A stretch of 64,000 nucleotides of DNA from NCBI RefSeq assembly GCF_015624485.1, contig NZ_CP061378.1, forward strand, positions 1,922,001-1,986,000, given 5' to 3'. Of this stretch, positions 9,149 to 18,079 are shown piece after piece (the first letter of the stretch is position 1; the number at the start of each line of letters is the position of its first letter). The notes under the pieces were generated by a model. That model ran no database searches. It saw nothing but the letters and a program-made list of their open reading frames with translations, and had not been told where the DNA came from. Made by a program: the position numbers and the translations under genes. The stretch comes from Bradyrhizobium genosp. L. Its GTDB lineage: Bacteria; Pseudomonadota; Alphaproteobacteria; Rhizobiales; Xanthobacteraceae.

Positions 9149-10138
9149 CTAACCTCGCCCGACCGCGGCACGGCGCAGCCGGTCGTTGATGGCTTCGCCG
9201 AGCCCGTCCTCGGGGATCGGCACGACGGCGATTCCATCGGCGTTTCGCTTGTCGAGGCTGCGCAGGTAGCCGAACAGATTGGCGGCGGCCTCGGCGAGAT
9301 CGCCGCGTTCCGACAGGTTCATCACGACGGAGGCGCATTCGCTGCGCGCGATCTTGGCCGGCCCGAACGCCAGCAGCGCCTCGCCGACATGGACGTCGCT
9401 GGCATTGAGCCTGACCGGCGTGCGTGGCGCGTAGTGCGAAGCCAGCATGCCCGGCGCGACCGGCTGGCCGTCGCTTTCGGCGTCCGGCGGCGGCGATTGC
9501 AAGGGATGGCCGAGCACGCGCTCGATCTCCTCGCGGGTCAGCCCGCCTGGCCGCAGCAGCACCGGGTCGGAGAAGCAGCCGACGATGGTCGATTCGACGC
9601 CGACATCGACCGGGCCGCCGTCGATGATCAGGTCGATACGGCCGTCGAGATCGCCGTTGACGTGCTCGGCCGTGGTCGGCGAGACGTGGCCGGACAAATT
9701 GGCCGAAGGCGCCACCACGGCGCCGCCAAAGGTCTTGATGATGTCGCGCGCGACCTTGTGGGCGGGGACGCGGATCGCGACCGTGTCGAGGCCCGCGGTG
9801 GCGAGCTCCGCCACCGGGCAGGACAGCGCCTTGGGCAGCACCAGGGTCAGCGGTCCCGGCCAGAACGCCTCCGCCAGCCGCAGCGCCTGGCCGTCGAACA
9901 GCGCGATCCGGCGCGCGGCAGCGAGATCGGCGACATGGGCGATCAGCGGATTGAATGCCGGCCGGCCCTTGGCCTGATAGAGGCGGGCGATCGCCGCGGC
10001 ATTGCCGGCATCTGCGCCGAGGCCATAAACCGTCTCGGTCGGGAATGCGACCAGGCCCCCCTCGGCCAGGACACCGGCGGCGGTTGCGGTGGCGGCGGCG
10101 CCGGCGGGCAAAACGTGGGTTTTCAGGCCTGTATCCAC
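9149..10138 (-). CDS. tsaC: L-threonylcarbamoyladenylate synthase (Sua5/TsaC type)
   Basis: 329 residues, the long Sua5 form. The N-terminal YrdC domain has GGLVAFPTETVYGLGADA, the KGRPAFNPLIAHV loop that binds ATP/bicarbonate, FWPGPLTLVL, RVPAHKVARDI and APSANLSGHVSPT. The C-terminal ~120 residues (after LLRPGGLTREEIE) contain PVAPGMLASHYAPRTPVRL, the linker and Sua5 domain that distinguishes Sua5 from the short TsaC. The enzyme makes threonylcarbamoyl-AMP for t6A37 in ANN-decoding tRNAs. It starts with GTG at 10138. It is divergent from the tRNA-Pro gene only 68 bp away, so the two promoters must be compact. Confidence 0.93.
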   Translation of the reverse strand: MDTGLKTHVLPAGAAATATAAGVLAEGGLVAFPTETVYGLGADAGNAAAIARLYQAKGRPAFNPLIAHVADLAAARRIALFDGQALRLAEAFWPGPLTLVLPKALSCPVAELATAGLDTVAIRVPAHKVARDIIKTFGGAVVAPSANLSGHVSPTTAEHVNGDLDGRIDLIIDGGPVDVGVESTIVGCFSDPVLLRPGGLTREEIERVLGHPLQSPPPDAESDGQPVAPGMLASHYAPRTPVRLNASDVHVGEALLAFGPAKIARSECASVVMNLSERGDLAEAAANLFGYLRSLDKRNADGIAVVPIPEDGLGEAINDRLRRAAVGRG

Positions 10139-10205
10139 GGTGACTAAATCCTCAAAGGGTGCCTTGCGGTCCCCGAAACCCGAGGCTATAAGCCGGCCTC
10201 TCAGT

Positions 10206-10282
10206 CGGAGTGTGGCTCAGCCCGGTAGAGCACTGCGTTCGGGACGCAGGGGTCGCAGGTTCGAATCCTGCCACTCCGACCA
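10206..10282 (+). tRNA. tRNA-Pro (anticodon CGG)
   Basis: 77 nt forming a full cloverleaf. The acceptor arm is CGGAGTG (10206-10212) paired with CACTCCG (10272-10278), followed by discriminator A and an encoded CCA. The D arm has GGCTCAGCCCGGTAGAGC. The anticodon stem is CTGCG/CGCAG with loop TTCGGGA, giving anticodon CGG (proline CCG codons). The T arm has GGTTCGAATCC. CCG is a preferred Pro codon in this high-GC genome. Confidence 0.97.
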
Positions 10283-10509
10283 TTCATCCTCTGCAGGCGT
10301 TTCTGATTGCTGGCGGTTTCCGAGTCAACCGCCCCGGAGTCAGCCGGCACCGCCTCCTTCACCTCATTGTCATACCAGCTTCCGCGGCGGCGGTCGCGCG
10401 TGATTTGCCGCGGCTGGTTCCCATCAACCTGCTTGCGATATGATCACCCGCACGCGCCTGGGCGCAGAGACGTCCCTGACACGGGGAGACGTCCCTGCGG
10501 AGCACGATC

Positions 10510-11418
10510 CTACTGTTGACCGAAGTCGGTGGATGCAGAGCCGAGGGGGGTCAAAGGGGTCCCGGCAGAGCCATTGCCTGAAAAACGATTACCTCCGAAT
10601 GAGCCGGTCGCGCCCGATGTGGCTGTTGTGTTGAAGGAGATCGTATTGTTGTAAAGCCGTACCGACGATGCGCCGGAGACGCCGGTCGCATTGTTGCTGA
10701 CGGTCGAATTGTCGACGACGACCTGCGAGCCGCCATCGCCCACGATGCCGGCGACCGAATTGCCGGAGAAATTCGAGTGTGTCGCGGTGACGCTGTTGCC
10801 TGCGGCGACCGCAAGACCGTAGCTGTTTCCGTTCGACGTCACATGATCCAGAACTGCGGCATTGCCAGCGGGGCCGGCAATGACGATGCCGGGACCTACG
10901 TTGCTGTTTACCGTCGTATCCTTGATAAGCAGCTTGCTCGGTGCTGTCCGGACATCCAGAATTCCTTGAGCGTTTTGCTCCTGGATTTTCGAGTTCTCGA
11001 TGATCACATTTTTTGCCGCGACGATCTTGATACCTGGGCTAGCGTTGTTCGTGCTGGAGATCACCAAGCCGCGCAGCACGACCGTTGACAGGCCGTCGCT
11101 CTGATTGACGGCAATTTGTATTCCGAAATTCCCGGGAAAGTTTTGCAAAAAGAAGTTGTTGGCGGCGCAGTCGATCGTCACGGATTTCGAGATAAACAGT
11201 GGGTACACGTCGGAACTCGAATTCAGACAGAAAATCGTTCCGCCGCCGGCGACCGCCTCGAGCGCGACGGCAAGGGATTTGCACGGCGTAGCCGTGGTCA
11301 CACAACTGTTGCTATCGCTGCCGTTCGTCGCGACGTAGGCGCTTTGCGCGCGGGCAGTACCGACATCGACGCAGAACGCAACCAGGCCAAGAAGAAAGAA
11401 AGCAAATCGCAACTGCAT
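10510..11418 (-). CDS. exported right-handed parallel beta-helix repeat protein
   Basis: 302 residues from the Met at 11418, which has a GGAGG ribosome site. Residues 1-24 are a signal peptide (MQLRFAFFLLGLVAFCVDVG...ARA). The mature protein starts QSAYVATNGSDSNSCVTTATPCKSLAVALEAV, the Cys-bearing head typical of polymorphic-outer-membrane/pectate-lyase-like beta-helices, then runs through ~22-residue rungs with repeated N-x-(V/I) ladders (VIIENSKIQEQNAQGI, LLIKDTTVNSNVGPGIVI, VVVDNSTVSNNATGV). Asn ladders of this sort are typical of beta-helix enzymes or adhesins; no catalytic set is recognisable. Base composition is visibly lower in GC than the neighbours, suggesting transfer. It lies between tRNA-Pro and a truncated HAD gene. 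Confidence 0.8.
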   Translation of the reverse strand: MQLRFAFFLLGLVAFCVDVGTARAQSAYVATNGSDSNSCVTTATPCKSLAVALEAVAGGGTIFCLNSSSDVYPLFISKSVTIDCAANNFFLQNFPGNFGIQIAVNQSDGLSTVVLRGLVISSTNNASPGIKIVAAKNVIIENSKIQEQNAQGILDVRTAPSKLLIKDTTVNSNVGPGIVIAGPAGNAAVLDHVTSNGNSYGLAVAAGNSVTATHSNFSGNSVAGIVGDGGSQVVVDNSTVSNNATGVSGASSVRLYNNTISFNTTATSGATGSFGGNRFSGNGSAGTPLTPLGSASTDFGQQ

Positions 11419-11541
11419 CAACGCCTCCAAAAGGTAGGGGACACAAACGGGGTCCTGAAAGCAGTAATGTTGCTGTCTGCGGTAAGAATTTACAAGCGGA
11501 AACGTTGGGTCATTGGTCCTGCCGTCCCGTCGCTCTCCGTC

Positions 11542-11946
11542 ATGCCGCCGTTTCCCGAGGTCGTGGCCGCGCTCGGCGAGCTGAAGCGTCTCGGCTTCCG
11601 CACCTGCATCATCTCCAACACCGACGACGGCATCATCGCCGGCAACGTCGCGCAGCTCGGGGGTCACATCGATCGGGTGATCACCGCCCAGCAGGCGCAG
11701 GCCTACAAGCCGTCGCGGCAGATCTTCGATCACGCCCATCGGGCGCTCGGGGTCGACGTCGGCCGCGTCGTCCATATCTGCGCGAGCCCGCATCTCGATC
11801 TCGCCGCCGCGCGGGACCTCGGGTTTCGCTGCATCTGGATCGACCGCGGCACCGGCCGCCAGCCGCTTGCCGACTACACGCCGAACGCGGTCCTGCCGCG
11901 CCTCGATCGGGTTCCCGCCTGCCTGGCGCAGCTCGGCTGGGTTTGA
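11542..11946 (+). pseudogene. HAD-superfamily (haloacid dehalogenase type II) fragment lacking its 5' part
   Basis: From 11542 the frame reads PFPEVVAALGELKRLGFRTC followed by IISNTDDG (motif II, Ser/Thr), AQAYKPSRQIFDHA (motif III Lys) and HICASPHLDLAAARDLGFRC with WIDRGTG (motif IV region). This is the C-terminal two thirds of a type II 2-haloacid-dehalogenase-like protein. The N-terminal ~100 residues, including the nucleophile DxxGT motif and the cap start, are missing: upstream in-frame sequence (KRKRWVIGPAVPSLSV) has no homology to HADs and sits in the beta-helix gene's promoter region. Without the nucleophile it cannot be an active hydrolase. I read it as a remnant left by a deletion or by the event that brought in the beta-helix gene. 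Confidence 0.7.
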
Positions 11947-12077
11947 CCTGGGCGCGGCAGACGCGCAGCTGGGATCGTACCTCGATCACACTCCGCAACA
12001 TCTCATAACATCCTTGCCATATCCCGATGCCCGATCGCACATAGGATCGGTCTGTTTGCGAATCGGAGATATCTTCA

Positions 12078-12572
12078 ATGTCTTGGAAAATGAGTTTCAT
12101 GCGCAGGGGCATCGCGCTGTCTGTCGCGCTGCTCGCCTTGAGCGCAGCGCATGCGACGCCAAATCTCGACGGCCTGGCGGGCGCGTGGTCGGGCGCCGGT
12201 CAGATGCGGCCCAAGGACGGTGCCTGGGAAAAGGTCCGCTGCAAGGTCGCCTACGGTGTCACCAAGCCGGGCAAGGCGTTCAGCCTGGATCTCAAATGCG
12301 CCAGCGACGCCTACAAGATGTCGCTGTCGGCCAACATCGAGCAGAACGGCGCGCAGCTCTCGGGCAACTGGTTCGAGAGCGAATATCGGCAGGGCGGCAA
12401 GATTTCCGGGACCAGCACCGACGACGGGCTGATCCAGGCGAGAATCGAAGGCGAGACCGTCGCCGCGCTGGTGACGATCAAGACCAAGGGCAATCACCAG
12501 TCGTTCGTGATGGACGCGCCCGGCTCCTGGCTCTCGCAGGTCGCGATCGAGTTGAACAAGGAGGCGCGCTGA
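12078..12572 (+). CDS. exported protein, unknown function
   Basis: 164 residues (or ~157 if translation begins at the second Met in MSWKMSFMRRG). Residues ~8-27 form a signal peptide (MRRGIALSVALLALSAAHA). The mature part starts TPNLDGLAGAWSGAGQMRPKDGAWEKVRCKVAY and alternates short beta strands (LSGNWFESEYRQGGKISGTST, GLIQARIEGETVAALVTI), giving a small lipocalin-like beta barrel impression, including the G-x-W near the N-terminus. The family is not one I can name. GGAG at 12067-12070 supports the start. A good intrinsic terminator follows immediately. Confidence 0.7.
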   Translation: MSWKMSFMRRGIALSVALLALSAAHATPNLDGLAGAWSGAGQMRPKDGAWEKVRCKVAYGVTKPGKAFSLDLKCASDAYKMSLSANIEQNGAQLSGNWFESEYRQGGKISGTSTDDGLIQARIEGETVAALVTIKTKGNHQSFVMDAPGSWLSQVAIELNKEAR

Positions 12573-12601
12573 AGCCCGAGCTGTCGGGCTTGCTCGGTTT
12601 T
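12572..12601 (+). terminator. intrinsic terminator after the exported protein gene
   Basis: Perfect 8-bp stem AAGCCCGA (12572-12579) / TCGGGCTT (12584-12591) with a GCTG loop, then GCTCGGTTTT. The stem begins on the last base of the TGA stop. Confidence 0.65.
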
Positions 12602-12749
12602 GAAAGCGTCTCAGCGCATGTTCGTGGTTAACAGGTTGCAAAAGACTCGCGCCGTCGCGGCGCGATGCTGATACCCCTATCCAGGCATTAAATGCTGCTT
12701 AGCACCTCGGTGGTAGGGTTATCCGATAAAACCCTATCGCCAGGCCGTT

Positions 12750-14336
12750 ATGATCAGGCTCAGGACAATCCTCCAGCCGTCCGCTTTCATTGTCGGGAGC
12801 GCGCTGGTGTTTGGATTGGCCGGGCATCTGGCCGCCACGCGCTTCATCCACGGACAGCAGACCGAGCATCTCGGCGAGTTGACCGAGGTCGTGCTTCGCC
12901 GCGCCGAATTCGCGGTCGATGATGCCGCCGCCAGCCTCGACGACCTGGTCGGCCGTGGATTGACGAGCTGCGACACCGGATCGTTGCAATCAGTCCGGTT
13001 GCACATCTATCAACGCTCCGCAGTCAAGGACGTGCGCGTCGCCAACGCCGACGGTTCGGTGATCTGCTCGGCCTATTCGGAGACGCTGGAGTTCGACAAG
13101 GGCTGGGTCAGCCGCGGCGACATGTTGCCCGCGCAGGACCCGAAGCTGTCGCTGTTTCGGGTCGAGCAATTCGGCAGCAATGCGCTCGGCCTGCTGCGCG
13201 ATATCGATCGATCCAGGGCGATGGTCGCGATCCTTGCGATCAATGGCAGCATCGTCGATATCATGCCCGCCGAACTGCGCGCCTCCAGCAAGGTCGCGCT
13301 CGCGCTGACCAATACGCAGGAGCTCGACAGCTTCGCGCTGGATGCCGACCGGCCGCTCCGTTCCCCGCAGCAGTTCGACCGAACCTCGACACGCTATCCG
13401 CTTCGCGCCACGATCGACGTCGAGAGTGCGGCATTGTCGAGCTGGAACGCCGGAGCGTATTGGCCCGCGCTGATGGTTTCTATCCTGCTTGGCCTTGCGT
13501 TCGGCGGCCTGCTGGTCCGCTCGCGCCGCACGGAAGGGCCGCTCGCCGATCTCGATCGTGGGCTTGCCCGTGGCGAGTTCAAGCCGTACTTCCAGCCGAT
13601 CTTCGATCTGGCCAGCGGACGGATCGTCGGCTGCGAGGTGCTGGCGCGGTGGCTGCGTGACGACGGTTCGGTGGTGCCGCCGATGAAATTCATCCCGCTG
13701 GCCGAATCCAGCGGGCGCATCGAGACCCTGACCTGGCAGTTGCTCGAACTGGCGCTCTCCGATCTCCAGGCGGTGCTCCGGGCCGACAAGGAGTTCAAGC
13801 TCTCCTTCAACGTCGTGCCGAAGCATCTGTTGCGCACCGGCTTCGTCGATCGCCTGCGCCACACCGTCTCGGCCGCGAAAGTGTCCGCCCGCCAGATCGT
13901 GATCGAGGTGACCGAACGCGACGAACTCGACGATTTCGCGCATGCCGCCGCGGTGGTCGGCGAGCTGCGCAGCTACGGCTTTCGCGTCGCCATCGACGAC
14001 GTCGGCGTCGGCCACAGCGGCCTGTCGCGCATGAAGGGGCTGGGTGCCAACATCATCAAGATCGACAAGTTCTTCGTCGACACCATCACGATCGACGCGT
14101 CGACCGCGCCGATCGTCGAGATGCTGGTTGCGCTGGCCGAGGGCCTGCAGATGACGGTGGTTGCCGAAGGCATCGAGTCCGACGAACAGATCCGCGCCTT
14201 GACCGCCTGCGGCGTCAAGCAGGGCCAGGGCTATGTCGTCGCGGCGCCGCTGCCGGTCGCAAAATTCCTCGGACTGATCGAGACCGAGCGGCTGCGGAGC
14301 ACGGACGTCGAGAGCGCGCCCGCGCTGGTCGCCTGA
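12750..14336 (+). CDS. membrane-bound EAL-domain cyclic-di-GMP phosphodiesterase with CSS-like sensor
   Basis: 528 residues. One membrane helix is at about 13-32 and a second at about 238-258 (WPALMVSILLGLAFGGLLV), enclosing a ~200-residue periplasmic domain with two Cys residues (SCDTG at ~75 and VICSAYS at ~106). This is the layout of CSS-motif sensors, in which a disulfide controls the enzyme. The EAL domain (about 275-515) keeps the catalytic set: CEVLAR (ExLxR), LSFNV (Asn), IEVTERDEL (Glu), AIDDVGVGHSGL (DDFGTG equivalent), IKIDKFF (Lys), VVAEGIES (Glu) and QGQGYV (Gln), so c-di-GMP hydrolysis is expected. There is no GGDEF domain. It stands alone, convergent with the efflux operon. Confidence 0.92.
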   Translation: MIRLRTILQPSAFIVGSALVFGLAGHLAATRFIHGQQTEHLGELTEVVLRRAEFAVDDAAASLDDLVGRGLTSCDTGSLQSVRLHIYQRSAVKDVRVANADGSVICSAYSETLEFDKGWVSRGDMLPAQDPKLSLFRVEQFGSNALGLLRDIDRSRAMVAILAINGSIVDIMPAELRASSKVALALTNTQELDSFALDADRPLRSPQQFDRTSTRYPLRATIDVESAALSSWNAGAYWPALMVSILLGLAFGGLLVRSRRTEGPLADLDRGLARGEFKPYFQPIFDLASGRIVGCEVLARWLRDDGSVVPPMKFIPLAESSGRIETLTWQLLELALSDLQAVLRADKEFKLSFNVVPKHLLRTGFVDRLRHTVSAAKVSARQIVIEVTERDELDDFAHAAAVVGELRSYGFRVAIDDVGVGHSGLSRMKGLGANIIKIDKFFVDTITIDASTAPIVEMLVALAEGLQMTVVAEGIESDEQIRALTACGVKQGQGYVVAAPLPVAKFLGLIETERLRSTDVESAPALVA

Positions 14337-14363
14337 GCGCGGCCCTCCTGCGCCAATGCTTGC

Positions 14364-15509
14364 TCAGCGCCCGGCGCTGCGCGGCTCGATCTGCACGGTC
14401 GCGGTCATGCCGGCCGCGAGCACGACACCCGACGGCACCTGATCGATCTGGATGCGCACCGGAATGCGCTGGGCGAGCCGCACCCAGGTGAAGATCGGGT
14501 TGACGGTGGCGACGCCCTGGCCGTTCGGCTGCGCGTTGCCGACATTGATGGCGCGCGCGATGCTGCCGACATGGCCCTGGACCATGTCGTGATAGCCCAT
14601 CAGCTTCAGGCGGGCCGCGTCGCCGATCTGGATGCTGGAGAGATTGGTCTCCTCGAAATAGGCGTCGACCCAAAAGGAATCGGCGTCGACGATCGAAATC
14701 ACGCTGTGCTCCGCGGCGGCGAAATTGCCGGCGCGCGCCAGCAGGTTGGTGACCCAGCCATTGACCGGCGCATGGAGCTCGGTGCGCTCCAGATTGAGCT
14801 TGGCCTGGTCGAGCTGCGCGGTCGCTTGCGCGACGCTCGCCTCGGCGCTTGCACGCTGGGCGTTGAGGGAATCGATCCGCAGCTTGGCTTGCTTCAGCGT
14901 CGCCTGCGCGTTGGCGAGCCCGGCTTCCTGCTGGCGCAGCTGGGAGTCGGTCTGCTGCGCGTTCTGCAGCGTGCCGGCGTTGCGCTCCACCAGCTCCTGA
15001 TAGCGTTCGGCCTGCTGCTTGGCATAGGTCAGCGCCGCCTGTGCCTGCTCGACCTGGGCCTCGCTCGCGGTAATCTGCGCCTGTTGCACGTCGAGCTGCG
15101 ATACGACGTTCTGCAGATTGGCCTGCGCCTGCTGCAGCGACGCCTCGGCTTGCTGGACCGCGATCTTGTAGTTGCGCGGATCGATCTGCAACAGCAGATC
15201 GCCCTTGCGGACATACTGGTTGTCGGCGACCGGAAGTGCCGTGATGTTGCCGGCGACCTCCGGCGCGACGGTAACGACATAGGCGCGCACGGTGCCGTCG
15301 CGGGTCCAGGGCGCCAGCATGTAGGCGCCCCACATCGCCCAGCCCAGCACGATGGCGACCAGGACGGCAGCGAGCGTGACCAGCATCGCTACTCCGCGCC
15401 GACCGCCAGACTGAGTGGCGGGCGTGCCGGCGATGCGGTCGGGCGACCACGGCACCTCCTGATTGACGTCCGGTGCCGGCGGTTTCGATTTGCTATCAAC
15501 GGATGACAT
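14364..15509 (-). CDS. HlyD/EmrA-family periplasmic adaptor (membrane fusion protein)
   Basis: 381 residues. A single N-terminal membrane helix (about 40-62, GVAMLVTLAAVLVAIVLGWA) is followed by a biotinyl-lipoyl half-motif (APEVAGNITALPVADNQYVRKGDLLLQID), a long alpha-helical hairpin rich in Ala/Gln heptads (about 110-215), a second lipoyl half (LHAPVNGWVTNLLARAGNF) and a beta-barrel domain (VDAYFEETNLSSIQIGDAARLKL). It carries substrate between an inner-membrane FusC pump and outer membrane. It is the last gene of a three-gene operon FusC - DUF1656 - HlyD, the AaeBXA arrangement for aromatic acid or related efflux. No TolC-type gene is next to it. Confidence 0.92.
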   Translation of the reverse strand: MSSVDSKSKPPAPDVNQEVPWSPDRIAGTPATQSGGRRGVAMLVTLAAVLVAIVLGWAMWGAYMLAPWTRDGTVRAYVVTVAPEVAGNITALPVADNQYVRKGDLLLQIDPRNYKIAVQQAEASLQQAQANLQNVVSQLDVQQAQITASEAQVEQAQAALTYAKQQAERYQELVERNAGTLQNAQQTDSQLRQQEAGLANAQATLKQAKLRIDSLNAQRASAEASVAQATAQLDQAKLNLERTELHAPVNGWVTNLLARAGNFAAAEHSVISIVDADSFWVDAYFEETNLSSIQIGDAARLKLMGYHDMVQGHVGSIARAINVGNAQPNGQGVATVNPIFTWVRLAQRIPVRIQIDQVPSGVVLAAGMTATVQIEPRSAGR

Positions 15510-15515
15510 GGCGGC

Positions 15516-15719
15516 TCAGCGTGCGATGACGAGGACGATGGACGACAGCACAATGACGTAGAGGGCGCCGACGAACAACGGCGGGTGCCAGACATGGCGC
15601 AGCAGGCCGTAGCGGTCGGCGATCCGGCGCAGCACGATCGTGGCAATCCATGCGACCAGCATGATCACCGCAAACGGCGCGACATAGACTCCGAACAGGT
15701 CGATTTCGGCGAATTTCAT
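15516..15719 (-). CDS. DUF1656 (AaeX-like) small inner-membrane protein
   Basis: 67 residues with two membrane helices (about 8-30 VYVAPFAVIMLVAWIATIVL and about 44-65 PPLFVGALYVIVLSSIVLVI) separated by a basic loop (RRIADRYGLLRHVWH). Starting MKFAEIDLFGVYV, it is a typical DUF1656 protein, which is nearly always encoded between a FusC pump and its HlyD adaptor, as here: 6 bp before the adaptor gene and 10 bp after the pump gene. Its mechanistic contribution is unknown. Confidence 0.92.
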   Translation of the reverse strand: MKFAEIDLFGVYVAPFAVIMLVAWIATIVLRRIADRYGLLRHVWHPPLFVGALYVIVLSSIVLVIAR

Positions 15720-15729
15720 CCGGTCAACC

Positions 15730-17808
15730 TCATTGCAGGGCTCCGTCGAAATAGTCGCGATGCTGCGTCAGCGCTTCCGATAGCACGACGATGCTGCCGC
15801 GGACGCGCAGATTGGTCTGCGTCGTGTCTCCACGCGCGGCCGCTTCCGCCAGCATTGCGTCGAAACGGCCGAGTTGCGCGATGGCCGCCATGCTGTCGCC
15901 GCGGGCGATCGCAGTCAATGCCGGCACGAGTTCGGCGTCGAGCCCGAGCCGGCTGATGATCTCGCGCAGCTGGATGATCTCGGCGCCGACCGAGAGCGCG
16001 GCGAGCAGCCAGGCGCGCTGCAGCGGCGTCGCGGCGGCGGGCATCGCGGTCAGCCGTCCCAGCACATGGCCGTTCCAGTCGAGATGGGTTCGACCGCCGG
16101 CGAGACGGCGCAGATCGCGCAAGGTCAGCCGCAACAGGCGGCGCGCCCGATAGGCCTGCGACAGCGGCGGCATCAGGCCGAAGCCATAGGCGCCGGCGAA
16201 GCAGCCGACCACGGTCGAGAGCGTCGAATTGTAGAACGCCGCGGTGTTGTAGCTCATCGGATTGGTCGGCGAGAGCAGCGGGACGAACAGCAGCGTCATG
16301 GCGCCGACCATGCCGATCTGCCAGGGCTTCTTCGCCAGCACCGCCAGCATGCCGAGCGGGACGAGGCAGGCGCCGATCACGAGGCTGAGCGTCAGGAAGC
16401 TGGTCGGCAGCGCCGGAAGCACGGCAAAGGTGATGATCGAGGCGAGGGCGAGATCGACCACGACGCCGGCGGTGAAGGCCAGCGTGCCGGCATAGGCCGC
16501 CTCGGCCTGCGGTCCGCGCAGGATGATGTTGATCATGGCGAAGGTCAGGGCGCCGACGCCGTTCGGCCACCCCGTCACCACCCAGAGCAGCGCCATGATG
16601 GCGATGGTGGCAAAGGCGCGTGCGCCGTTGACCAGCGCCGGCAGATAATCGGCGACCCGCAGTCGCCATTTCGTGCGCACCGGACCCGGCCGTCCCGGAT
16701 ACACCACCAGCGTCAGCCCGGTCATGGCATGCATCATGCTGACCAGGACCTCCGCCGTCTTGTCGGCGAGCAGCCGTTGCGACGGGCTGTCGGCCTCGAG
16801 CTCGACCAGCCGCCGCACGCCGCGCTGGTATCTGCGCTGCAGCGCGTCGGGGTCGGTGACCCAGCGCTGCGGGTCGGCGGATTCCACCGGCGCCGACGGG
16901 TCGGGACGGAGCAAACCCAGCACCAGTTGCGCCTGTTGCCGCGCCTGCTCTGCCGGAAGGTGATCGAGGTGGTTGCCGACGGCGCGCCAGCCGACCAGGC
17001 CGCCGAACAATCCGTCCATGGTCCGCTGCAGCAGCGCCGCATAGGAGCGGATCTGCGAGGATTCGCCGGCCGATTGATCGATCACCGGATCGAGCGCGCC
17101 GACCTGTCTGATCAGATCGCGCCGGAGCGGCCGCATATCCGGCAGCGGGGTGCCACCGCGCGCCAGCGTATCGATGAAGCCGTCCATCACCCTGGCCGCC
17201 ACGGCGGCGATCGCCTTGGCCAGCCGGCGCGGCGCGTCGCCGGTGTCGGTCAGGACGCCGACGACGCCGGCGCAGAAGATACCGATCATGATTTCGCTGC
17301 CGCGCGAAAGCGCAAGCGGAAAGACGGCGTTCGCATTGACGCCGCCGACGCTGCCGAGCGCGCCGCCGGCGATGATCGCGACGGTATAGCCGGCGAGGCC
17401 GGCGCTGTAGGCGGCGTGATTGCTGAGCAGCGTGGTGACGAATGCGCAGATCCCGCCCCAGGCCGCCAATGCGGTGAGGAACAGGATACGATCCTGGGCA
17501 AGGAAGGCGGCCAGCACCAGGCTCACCACGGCGCCAACCAGCGTGCCGAGCGCGCGAAACCAGCCTTTGCGCAGTCCGGCACCGAGTTGCGGCAGGCAGC
17601 TCACCGCCGCCGACGTGCCCGCCCAATAGGGCTGATCGAGCTGCAGCCAGAACGCCACGAACAGCGCGGCGCAGACCGAGAGCCACAGCTGGACGCCGTA
17701 GCGGATCGGGAATCGCAGCGCCCAGATCGCACCGAGCAGCCGGTCCGGCGCGAGTGCGCGCAGGCCGCGCGGCGGCGGTTCACCCATATCCCGGACCACT
17801 TCCGTCAT
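15730..17808 (-). CDS. FusC-family inner-membrane efflux transporter
   Basis: About 692 residues from the Met at 17808 (MTEVVRDMGEPPPRGLRALAP). It has two sets of clustered membrane helices (about 30-180 and 365-510), each followed by a cytoplasmic helical region, as in the FusC/YccS/AaeB family. The first set begins FPIRYGVQLWLSVCAALFVA and PYWAGTSAAVSCLPQLGAGL, the family signature. The second set includes FATIAIMALLWVVTGWPNGV. AaeB exports hydroxylated aromatic acids and related proteins export fusaric acid; the substrate here is not deducible. An open frame continues upstream to 18057, but only through a repeat element. First gene of the FusC-DUF1656-HlyD operon. Confidence 0.9.
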   Translation of the reverse strand: MTEVVRDMGEPPPRGLRALAPDRLLGAIWALRFPIRYGVQLWLSVCAALFVAFWLQLDQPYWAGTSAAVSCLPQLGAGLRKGWFRALGTLVGAVVSLVLAAFLAQDRILFLTALAAWGGICAFVTTLLSNHAAYSAGLAGYTVAIIAGGALGSVGGVNANAVFPLALSRGSEIMIGIFCAGVVGVLTDTGDAPRRLAKAIAAVAARVMDGFIDTLARGGTPLPDMRPLRRDLIRQVGALDPVIDQSAGESSQIRSYAALLQRTMDGLFGGLVGWRAVGNHLDHLPAEQARQQAQLVLGLLRPDPSAPVESADPQRWVTDPDALQRRYQRGVRRLVELEADSPSQRLLADKTAEVLVSMMHAMTGLTLVVYPGRPGPVRTKWRLRVADYLPALVNGARAFATIAIMALLWVVTGWPNGVGALTFAMINIILRGPQAEAAYAGTLAFTAGVVVDLALASIITFAVLPALPTSFLTLSLVIGACLVPLGMLAVLAKKPWQIGMVGAMTLLFVPLLSPTNPMSYNTAAFYNSTLSTVVGCFAGAYGFGLMPPLSQAYRARRLLRLTLRDLRRLAGGRTHLDWNGHVLGRLTAMPAAATPLQRAWLLAALSVGAEIIQLREIISRLGLDAELVPALTAIARGDSMAAIAQLGRFDAMLAEAAARGDTTQTNLRVRGSIVVLSEALTQHRDYFDGALQ

Positions 17809-17973
17809 GTGCACGGCCCTTCGGGTGACGAAAGCAACGCAAGCTTCGGCAGCCAAAAGCTTGCCGACATCCGCGCAACGTACAGGCGCCGCCGGGCAGC
17901 CGCCAGTCGAAAAGAGATGCCGTGATCGAGCGCGTGACGAGACTGCGCGCTGTGGACTGAACATTTCCACATC

Positions 17974-18061
17974 GTCATGGCCAGGCTTGTCCCGACCATC
18001 CACGTCTTTCCTCACGCAGCAGACAAAGACGCGGATGCCCGGGACAAGCCCGGGCATGACG
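17974..18061. repeat. GTCATGGCC-GGGCATGAC type palindromic repeat
   Basis: The left half GTCATGGCCAGGCTTGTCCC (17974-17993) is mirrored by GGGACAAGCCCGGGCATGAC (18041-18060) around a ~47-nt centre, with only a base or two mismatched. It is a dispersed unit I recall from many Bradyrhizobium intergenic regions. Here it separates the FusC operon start from the PepSY gene end. Confidence 0.75.
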
Positions 18062-18079
18062 AATCCTGGCGAATGAGCC

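Noticed and set aside
10257..11540. Attachment-site repeat of the tRNA-Pro 3' end near the beta-helix/HAD junction
   Set aside because: I looked for a second copy of the GGTTCGAATCC...CCGACCA end up to 11540 and saw none, and there is no integrase, so tRNA-targeted integration remains unproven.
15874..17925. Very long open frame (683 codons) on the plus strand
   Set aside because: It lies opposite the FusC gene. Its Arg/Gln/His-rich composition is typical of an antisense shadow in GC-rich DNA, while the minus frame has clear membrane-protein homology.
17809..18057. N-terminal extension of the FusC protein
   Set aside because: The frame runs through a dispersed palindromic repeat (17974-18061), so it is not part of the protein.
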